Shown: piece after piece, positions 57,168-64,000 of the stretch
Position numbering within the stretch: the stretch's first letter is position 1
How the letters are laid out: each line of letters opens with the position of its first letter
Source of the DNA: Leptodontidium sp. MPI-SDFR-AT-0119
Taxonomy: Eukaryota > Ascomycota > Leotiomycetes > Helotiales > Leptodontidiaceae
Direction of reading: 5' to 3'
Assembly (NCBI GenBank): GCA_020726505.1
Contig: JAHLEZ010000028.1
Coordinates: 558,001 to 622,000, forward strand
DNA length: 64,000 nt
Notes under the pieces: model-generated
What the model saw: only the letters and a program-made list of their open reading frames with translations
The model's database searches: none
Told to the model about the DNA's origin: nothing
Program-made: the position numbers and the translations under genes

Positions 57168-58493
57168 TTATCCCAGGTGGATCGTTTCCAACTTGGCTAC
57201 CTTCAAAGCATTGCAAATGTCCAGACAACTACTCTCGATTGACTTCTCGGTCTTCCAATCCAACTCTCTCTCAGCTTTTGTTGGAACTGCGACGCAGATG
57301 CCGACGTCGCCTTCACGACGCTTTACGGTGTGAATAGGGATCTTGGTTCCAGAAGCAGACTCCATAGTGGCTACCACTTCGAGTACCGAATTCCCTTTGC
57401 CACTCCCAAGGTTGTAGGTCCTGAATCCTCTCTTGATTCTGTTGTCAGAAGCTGCAACAAGAGCCGCAACATGACCTCGAGCAAGGTCGGTGACATGGAT
57501 GAAATCACGAATGGCTGTCCCGTCTGGGGTAGAATAGTCTGTACCGAAGACGTGCAACACTGGAGATAATCCAGTAAGCACTCTAACGACTATGGGCATT
57601 AGATTGGTCGGTGTGCCCCGTGGATCCTCCCCTAGAATCCCAGACTCGTCGCAGCCGACCGGGTTGAAGTATCGTAGGGCAACAATTGTCCACTCCAGGT
57701 CCGAAAGTGCTAGGTCAGCCAAAATGGCTTCACACATCCACTTAGTTCTTCCGTAAGGGTTGGTCAAGCCAGTGCAGCCTGGCAGCACCGTCTTGGCATT
57801 GCCATCGCAGTCAACGAATGATGTGGGCTGGTGGACACAATACTCCTCCCGCAATGGAACACCGGAATTGGCGATCGACCCATAGACGGTCGCAGAAGAG
57901 GAGAAGATAAGTGTCTTGATGTCATAGCAACTCAGAACAGAGCAGAGCTCGACCAAACCAGCGACGTTGTTGGCGTAATACTTGAGTGGTTGCTGAATAC
58001 TCTCTTGTATCGACTTATACGCTGCAAAGTGTATCACCCCATCTATCCTAGATGCTCGATGACCGTCATCCAGCTCTCTGGAATGTTCGTTCGGTAACTC
58101 GACATATTCATCCAGGATGCTTTTCATAACAGCTTTATCTCGGTAGTCAGCTTCGTGGAACTTCATTAGTGGTAATCGTTGGCACCGCAACTGATAATAT
58201 TGACCCGCCAAGGTTTCGAGTCGTTCGAAGACACTCCGATATGAGTTGCTGAGATTGTCGACGATAACGATATTGTACCCTGCCTTCAACAATTCCAAGC
58301 TGGTATGTGATCCTATATATCCAAGGCCGCCAACAACTAAAATGAAATGGCCATCCAGAGGTGGCAAGTCAAATAGATGATCACCATCATCAATGAATGA
58401 CGAAAGTGCTGTCGATGGTGTATCTAGCTCGGATGGAGGGCTTGATGCCAAGTAGTCCTGGCTAGGGGACCCTGAGTTTGAATAGGGCTCCAT
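57168..58493 (-). CDS. uge3: UDP-glucose/UDP-GlcNAc 4-epimerase, Uge3-like
   Basis: 441 residues in one exon from the ATG at 58493. Residues 1-47 are a Ser/Pro/Asp-rich extension not present in bacterial GalE. Then come the NAD-binding loop VVGGLGYIGSHTSLELL (53-69), VIHFAAYKSIQESIQQPLKY, FSSSATVYGS (catalytic Ser 199/200), TNPYGRTK (Tyr247, Lys251) and VALRYFNPVGCDESG. The C-terminus has RDFIHVTDLARGHV and FRTYNLGSGKGNSVLEV. All catalytic residues are present. Epimerases of this kind make UDP-Gal and UDP-GalNAc, the precursors of galactosaminogalactan; Uge3 of Aspergillus fumigatus does both. Family assignment is certain. The specific Uge3 role rests mainly on the adjacent agd3 gene on the same strand. 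Confidence 0.85.
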   Translation of the reverse strand: MEPYSNSGSPSQDYLASSPPSELDTPSTALSSFIDDGDHLFDLPPLDGHFILVVGGLGYIGSHTSLELLKAGYNIVIVDNLSNSYRSVFERLETLAGQYYQLRCQRLPLMKFHEADYRDKAVMKSILDEYVELPNEHSRELDDGHRASRIDGVIHFAAYKSIQESIQQPLKYYANNVAGLVELCSVLSCYDIKTLIFSSSATVYGSIANSGVPLREEYCVHQPTSFVDCDGNAKTVLPGCTGLTNPYGRTKWMCEAILADLALSDLEWTIVALRYFNPVGCDESGILGEDPRGTPTNLMPIVVRVLTGLSPVLHVFGTDYSTPDGTAIRDFIHVTDLARGHVAALVAASDNRIKRGFRTYNLGSGKGNSVLEVVATMESASGTKIPIHTVKRREGDVGICVAVPTKAERELDWKTEKSIESSCLDICNALKVAKLETIHLG

Positions 58494-59103
58494 TGTTGTA
58501 GGTCGAAAGTGCTTTGAAATTGCTCAGGTTCTCAATAGTTTTCAGGGTCTGGAGGCCTGTGTAAGGACTATTCAAAAATCAGCCAACTCCCCTCAATTTA
58601 TATTAATGTCGGCTCTTGCGGTCCTGATCAGTCCAGAAACTGACATTTGTGCAGCCCGCATCTTTGGTTCAAAGGACATGCACACTGTCTTGGCACTGTC
58701 ATAGTTGAAAAAGATCTCAAAATATTCCAAACTGCTCCCAGCTAGAAATTCTCATCACGCCATTTTAATTCATAGGCCATCTCCTCCTCCACCACCATCC
58801 CACTCCAGCCCCTCTTCGTCAGCTCCGTAAGATCCAGGTAATGTTGATGAGCATAGCCAGGATTTAACTACACACGATATATAGCAAAAATACCATGGAA
58901 TCTGAATAAGCGATTGGTAAGAGAACCCTTGGATACACGGCCACAATCACGTTAAATTTAACATATATTTCGCCCCAAGGGTATAATATAACTCGGTAAA
59001 TATATTGATCTCGGGTATTTGAAATCCTAATAGGACTTCTTTGTTAATATTCTTCCTCGTCTAATTTTCAAGTTATTTGTGCACCACCAAACCTTCGATC
59101 ACG
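58494..59103. other. Promoter side of the epimerase
   Basis: Non-coding; AT-rich from 58900 on. Confidence 0.4.
58596..58602 (-). promoter_or_regulatory. Possible TATA box of the epimerase gene
   Basis: TATAAAT on the minus strand, about 105 bp before the start codon. Sequence match only. Confidence 0.35.
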
Positions 59104-59111
59104 TAAACAAT

Positions 59112-59267
59112 CAGTGTGAGAAATAATTAGATTGGATTAGATTAATGGCCACTAATCTAAATCTAGTCAAGTCAAATTTTCATTAATCAAATTCTAATCA
59201 AATCGAATCAAATCTAATTAAATTAATTAATTATTAATCAATTAACGTGATTAATTTATTCACACTG
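59112..59267. mobile_element. hAT-type MITE, 156 bp
   Basis: The ends are perfect inverted CAGTGTGA/TCACACTG, and similarity extends further inward (AAATAATTA-like). The 8 bp TAAACAAT occurs directly on both sides (59104-59111 and 59268-59275). An 8 bp duplication with CAG-starting ends is the mark of hAT transposons. The interior is a run of AATCAAAT/ATTAATTA-type repeats without coding capacity. Confidence 0.88.
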
Positions 59268-59275
59268 TAAACAAT

Positions 59276-60239
59276 AAAGTTCCAGTTCCATAGACTGACG
59301 GAGAATAGGCGATCATCAACCCGAGAACCATTCCCGATAGCCGCCACTTGGTAGGGCCGACGTAATAGTTGCGTTCGATGGTGATCCACTACTTGGCCAA
59401 CGTGATTATGTCACTCGAGTGTTTGCACTTAGTATCACATATCGTAAAAAAATTGCCTGCATCATGCACTGCGTCCCGGAGGCTATGGCGAATACGAGAC
59501 ACTATCAAAGGGGTGAGGAAGATGGCTGGCAGTGCGTTGTCACGGAACTCCCCGTTGATCACTAGTCGCCAACGGGAAGATATTTGTGGATCAGATAATG
59601 ATGGAAGGGTAATTTGGTGGTGGTGAGGCCGCTGGGCTTGAGAAATATTGACGACATGCCAAGTATGGCTTCTTGAGGCGGAGAAGTACTAGGGAAAGAG
59701 TGTGGAAGATCGAAGCCTTGCGTTGCTATTCGCAAGACTGCTAATCACATGTTATTGCTGGTGTACGTCTCTGGTGGCATCGAGCGGGGTACAGATGTGC
59801 CAAGAAGTTAGTGAAGCGCACAAATATCTGCGTAGCATGAAAAGGTAAATATGTTGTCAGGTCCACAAACGAGATACATCTTAATCCGTAAATATGCGGG
59901 CTGGGTCCATCTTAGCATCGATTGGCGAGTGCCGTGGGACCGAGGAGATACTTTCAGCTAGATTGAGCCATTCCATCTCACATCTATATTACATTAAGCG
60001 ATATTCCGTAGAATCCTTAAAAAAAACCCGGGTCACCTGGTGGTCTGTGCGAGAACGTTAAAAATCTCAATTGAAGCTTAAATCTACGAGTTACCACGCA
60101 AAATAACTGACGATCGACGCTATACGCTTTACTAACGTATACGACCAGCTACTGAATTCGATGGTAATTCTTATATCTCCTGCCATGTTTACTACCTTAC
60201 GTATAAGTAGTATCGATCTGTAAACGACTTTTCCGGCCG
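59276..60239. other. Intergenic
   Basis: Short plus-strand frames without domain; no repeat recognised. Confidence 0.4.
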
Positions 60240-61060
60240 AAAGACTTGTACTTCTTGCCGCTCTCGACTTTGTGACGTGTATCGAGTAAAGAAAAGTAAA
60301 CCTCTTGAAGATCTTAAGCGACGACTAATTCAAATACGAAAGGTTATCGAGGAAGCTTTACGAAACCGACTACAATTAGAAAAGGATAAGTACGTTGGTA
60401 TAAAGGTCGAAAGCGGTGGCTACAGGGGGACAGGTGGGCCTCAAGCTACACAGCTATAAAGCCAGTAAGTAAGCTTTCCAAGGGGCCGGTATACCTTTAC
60501 GAACTGTATCGACAGTGGAAAGGGTATACAGAGCCTCGAGAGAAGCCTACGATGGCTTACGGACGCTAGGAGAATCCAGAGGGTAGTTAGGCGGGTTAGA
60601 AACCGTAATAGCGAGATCCGCAAGAGACCAATAGTCCATAAGAGGTCGAGGATAATCTACAAAGGACCAAAAGTCCGTAAGAAGTCGAGGATGATCCATA
60701 AGAAGAGGTCGCGAGAGGGATAACTCCTCCGAAAGAGGAGTGGGAGGATCCGGATGGAGTAAGTATAACTTAACGAGTATTGAAAAGATCGCTTTTACCA
60801 GTACCGAATAAAGAAAAGCGACGAAGGGACAGGGAAGCTTTATAAGCTGTGGCTATGTAGGAGACGACTGAAGATAGTTGAGAAGAAGACGAAGATAAAG
60901 ACGAAGAAGATTTAAATAGAGAACCGATATATAAAAGATATAAAAGGTTCTAATATAAGGTCCGGAAAATCTACCCTGTAGCTTACGGAGGGCCGTGGAT
61001 TTTAGCGCTAGTGACAGGCCGTTTTAGAAAAGAAAATTATATAGTAAACATAGTACAAAT
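60240..61060 (+). mobile_element. Unclassified degraded element
   Basis: Conceptual plus-strand translation near 60240-60440 gives CTSCRSRLC, KSKPLEDLKRRLIQIRKVIE and EKDKYVGIKVESGGY, protein-like but broken by stops. It continues as purine-rich DNA with stops in every frame, many at probable Gln or Trp positions. A 39 bp near-repeat (GACCAATAGTCCATAAGAGG-type) occurs twice at 60626-60704. It looks like a RIP-mutated transposon or gag-like relic; I cannot name the class. Confidence 0.35.
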
Positions 61061-63623
61061 TTTCTTTTTAAGACCGTGGCGCGCGAAGCGAGGTCCCGAA
61101 GGCCCCAGAGCTTGCGGAGGGTCGCCGTAGGATAAGACCTCGTGCCATCAAATGATCGTTTGGCATTCACATCCACACTACCAATAGGTCTTCCAGAATT
61201 TGCTAGGAGTTTCGGAACACCGCAGACTGTGGGGTCGTGGCTCCGTTGTAAGCTAAAAGTGAAGCCATCTTTAGAAGGGTGTGCTTAATCATACTCTTAG
61301 AGTTAAGTGGTGGTACAGGCTTTAGTACATTAAGGGACAAGATGTCTCGCCAAGTCCTGGCCACTTTTCTCAACATCTGCCAACAGTGAAGTACCGTGCA
61401 TGGAATGAGAATTAGAACGCGTACTCTAGTAGCTAGCCGCATGTGGTCTTCTCCGCATTTGATTAAGCCAGCATATGGGGTGATCCGACGAGCAAGTGCG
61501 GTAAGGGAGCGGGTGGCGGGCCGTAACCGGGGTTTATTTCATTTTCTCTGTACCTTGCATTGCGTGATATGCATGGTAGAGATGGCATTCGGAACCGAAC
61601 TTTGCAGATTGAAAGTCGATTCAAGTCATGCTTAGCATGCCTCTATCTAAGCACTGAAGTCCGTCCCCTTCAATACAGTCGAAAATTCGGCTCGTCACTA
61701 TCCCCGTAAATTCTCGAGCTGATCAAATCACTGCTCCCCGATGTAGACTTAAGATGCTCAACGTGAAAGACAGGTTTGCCCGCATTAATAAATGGACGAA
61801 AAAAATATATATACACTCCTTGCACTGCAAGCCCTGCACGCTAACTCCCCATTGTCATCATTCCAAAGGCCTGTTGGACAACTGATCCCGCGTTCTTCAG
61901 CCCAATTGGCATGTGCTAGCTGTGTGCATCGTTAGCTAAGCATGTGAGATTGTCAACCGCATTAGGTGGGGGTAAGACCCTTCGGGTATAATGCTACGGA
62001 CGTCCGATGACCTGATATTATACATCTCGTATTGATAGTAAGTTTGAGTGCCTGAGTTCGGGATGGTGCATTTGGCTGTGAGGTTGTGTGTTGTGCCTGC
62101 ATTTGAACAATCTCAACCTAAGGCGGGATTGGCTTGCGGTGCAGGGGGAAGCGCTGGGGCACGGCATGCTTTAGCTGTTTCCCATCAATCAGGCCAGAAT
62201 ATTCCACGTCACCGTCAGCCGCTGGGTGCAGCATGTGACAATGGACTAAGAATAAAAAACACCGTTTGAATTGCCGTGGTAGCGGGCAAAACGTCGATTT
62301 TGGTGGGGAAGCTACTAGATTAAGATCAGAATACGCCGCGGAGAACCACTCCTTGCTTCGTCAATGGAACAAGTGGGAAAATCTACGCAGCAGTTTCACT
62401 CCGCGCGCCAAGTGACGTGGTTTAGGCATGTGAGCAGGAAGATTCCGATGTAAGGTTCCTATTATCCCCTTCCATGAGTATTAACTGAAATAACCCCAGA
62501 GCTGTTGCAACTGGAGTTTATAAGTGTGTGTGGAGGATTGTTCCTTCCCAAATTCATGCTTTGTGACGTCACCCTGCTAAAAGGTCAAGGCTTGCGGCAA
62601 AGAGTGAACGATTTCATGGACGGACTGTCCAACAACCGGGAGCTTCGTTAAACTAGTACATCTCGGGTTGAGATATTAATCGCTTCCTCCGCGTATTCTG
62701 CATCTCCCAACAACGACCCTACGATAAGTGCTGCTTATCACCCCAATTTAGAAAAGTGATGCGCTATGCGGCTCATGGTGCGGCTTGCAGCGCCTGAGTT
62801 TTTGCCGCCACCCTAAGCCGTACTTGAACCAAGTGGCGTAGTCATGCAAATGCAATATTACGTACACTTACCCTTGCACGCACATGCCACCACACGCGTC
62901 CGAGCCTCCCACTTTGTCTCTATTATTCTTACGATGACTCGATTATTTAGTGGGTTAATAGATAGCCAGATTGCTGACCTGATAGCCAATAAGCTTCAAA
63001 AAGATAAGCATGTAGAAGCTCTTATTCGGTTTCGAGATATTTCTCAGCGAGATCTGGACTGCTATTTTCGGGGGTTAACGATTTACTCCCTTTCGTAGGT
63101 ACTACTTGCTTCTACTGCCACTAATGATCGCAGTCCGACCTATCACTGATCGAGAATTACTCCCCAAAGCTGAGTAATGTAAGCCTTCTGGCCAATGTCA
63201 ATAGGCCTGTTGAACTTACAGCCTGGGCAGACGCCTGAATAGTAACGTAAACATGCGCTTGTCAGGCATGTATTTTGAGGTCATACTCCAGGCGAAGGCT
63301 TGGAAAGGTGGCATGAGGACTATTGCTTTCACATGTTGGTGCAGGTCAATATCCTCTAAGGCACCGAAGAACCTCAAATTCGTATTGCTCGGGACGGTTT
63401 CTGGATTGCGCACCTGTAAGCTTGTAATGTTTCCGCTTCCCAATGTCATGCACAGGTCGGGTCTCTGCGTGACCCATTGGGGGTTCTTAAATGCATCCCG
63501 ATCTATTTGATGTTATCCGGTTCCACCATCGCCATATTATTTTCTTGCATCATTTTCTATGCTATTGGAGAAATTTGTTGATCTATTCTCTCAACCAAGC
63601 TATATCTTTTTTACTTCTATTCC
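61061..63623. other. Intergenic, 2.6 kb
   Basis: Many short frames on both strands, none with a recognisable domain, start context or splice partner. Average base composition, no repeat recognised. Promoter side of the gene that runs off the end. Confidence 0.4.
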
Positions 63624-64000
63624 ATGGCATCCTTCGTTCAGCCTGACCATTCGAGTAACTTAACCATGGAGACATGCAGAGAATCAAGGTTTGCAGTCTA
63701 CTGTAACAGCGCCTTGCCTGCCACCGAACGCCTAAAACACTGGTACCAATACCTCAATTTGTGCCTGGCAGTGGTGGCCATAGCAGTACCCTTGATCTTT
63801 TGTATTATGCGATTTCTTCAACCGCTGTGGCAACAATTGAAAGAGCGCAGCAGGGGGTTTGCAGCGGGCTGGGCGGGCGTTATTGCAAAAGGCATTAAAA
63901 TCACACGAGGGGAGTTTTGGGCAACGTTTAGATGGAGCAGAGCGTTTTATGGTGGAGGCTCGAAAATCTGTCCTTGCAGACTGCCTGCTGTGTGTCCAGG
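63624..64000 (+). CDS. 5' end of a membrane protein gene, cut by the window edge
   Basis: From the ATG at 63624 (MASFVQPDHSSN) the frame stays open for 125 codons to the last base. After a polar N-terminus there is one strong transmembrane segment, LNLCLAVVAIAVPLIFCIMR, followed by a basic stretch (LKERSRG) and an amphipathic part. I do not recognise the family. It lies 5 kb from the Uge3-like gene, so a membrane-anchored member of the same polysaccharide pathway is a possibility, but nothing in the sequence proves it. Confidence 0.4.
   Translation, partial: MASFVQPDHSSNLTMETCRESRFAVYCNSALPATERLKHWYQYLNLCLAVVAIAVPLIFCIMRFLQPLWQQLKERSRGFAAGWAGVIAKGIKITRGEFWATFRWSRAFYGGGSKICPCRLPAVCP

Noticed and set aside
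62844..63098. 84-codon plus-strand frame
   Set aside because: No recognisable domain or splice structure.
46070..64000. An intact Starship element
   Set aside because: The recombinase is a broken C-terminal relic, and no element ends or target duplication could be identified.
1..64000. tRNA genes, rRNA genes and CRISPR arrays
   Set aside because: No cloverleaf with A/B boxes, no rRNA sequence and no regular spacer-repeat array were recognised by eye; tRNAscan-SE and Rfam would be needed to exclude tRNAs or other small RNAs.

Overview
The window looks like a filamentous ascomycete (Pezizomycotina) nuclear chromosome. Genes carry short 45-75 bp spliceosomal introns (GTAAGT...CTAAC...AG) and belong to fungal families: HET-domain incompatibility proteins, Zn2Cys6 and WOPR transcription factors, DUF1996, DUF3425, DUF3435, DUF7702 and an Agd3-type deacetylase. 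Repeats have decayed in a way typical of repeat-induced point mutation (RIP), with Gln and Trp codons turned into stops. I cannot place the species. This is an accessory, transposon-rich, pseudogene-rich stretch with no sign of a core-gene cluster.

Layout. 0.1-2.1 kb: a broken HET gene. 3.0-12.3 kb: a transposon island holding a TTAA-flanked inverted-repeat element, a full-length 7.46 kb Ty3/Gypsy chromovirus (minus strand, 249 bp LTRs, 5 bp target duplication, heavily RIP-mutated), a 958 bp miniature LTR element and one copy of a dispersed repeat whose second copy lies at 49.4 kb. 12.6-14.8 kb: an apparently intact HET gene. 15.5-22 kb: a proline-rich protein, a truncated DUF1996 gene, a second broken HET gene, a 3CxxC zinc-finger protein and adjoining fragments of a zinc-finger gene and an NmrA-like gene.

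22.4-45.8 kb reads like tailoring and regulatory genes of secondary metabolism, about half of them broken. Apparently intact: a medium-chain enoyl reductase, a secreted SMP-30-like beta-propeller protein, a Yap-like bZIP factor, a WOPR factor and a Zn2Cys6 factor. Broken: a second enoyl reductase, a bZIP/DUF3425 factor, a berberine-bridge-type FAD oxidase, an alpha/beta hydrolase, a short-chain dehydrogenase, a DUF7702 membrane protein and a partial copy of the Zn2Cys6 factor. No polyketide synthase, peptide synthetase or terpene synthase backbone is present. At 46-47.3 kb lies a decayed DUF3435 tyrosine recombinase (the Crypton/Starship captain family), followed by a solo LTR at 48.9 kb.

51.3-58.5 kb carries the clearest functional unit: an Agd3-type extracellular polysaccharide deacetylase, resolved here into ten exons with an unbroken frame, and a Uge3-like UDP-glucose 4-epimerase, both on the minus strand. 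In Aspergillus fumigatus these two genes belong to the galactosaminogalactan (GAG) exopolysaccharide cluster. The 3.1 kb between them holds three stacked, partly nested inverted-repeat elements of about 490 bp each, all at TA sites. Downstream are a 156 bp hAT-type MITE with an 8 bp target duplication, an AT-rich unclassified relic, and at the very end the start of a membrane-protein reading frame that runs off the window.
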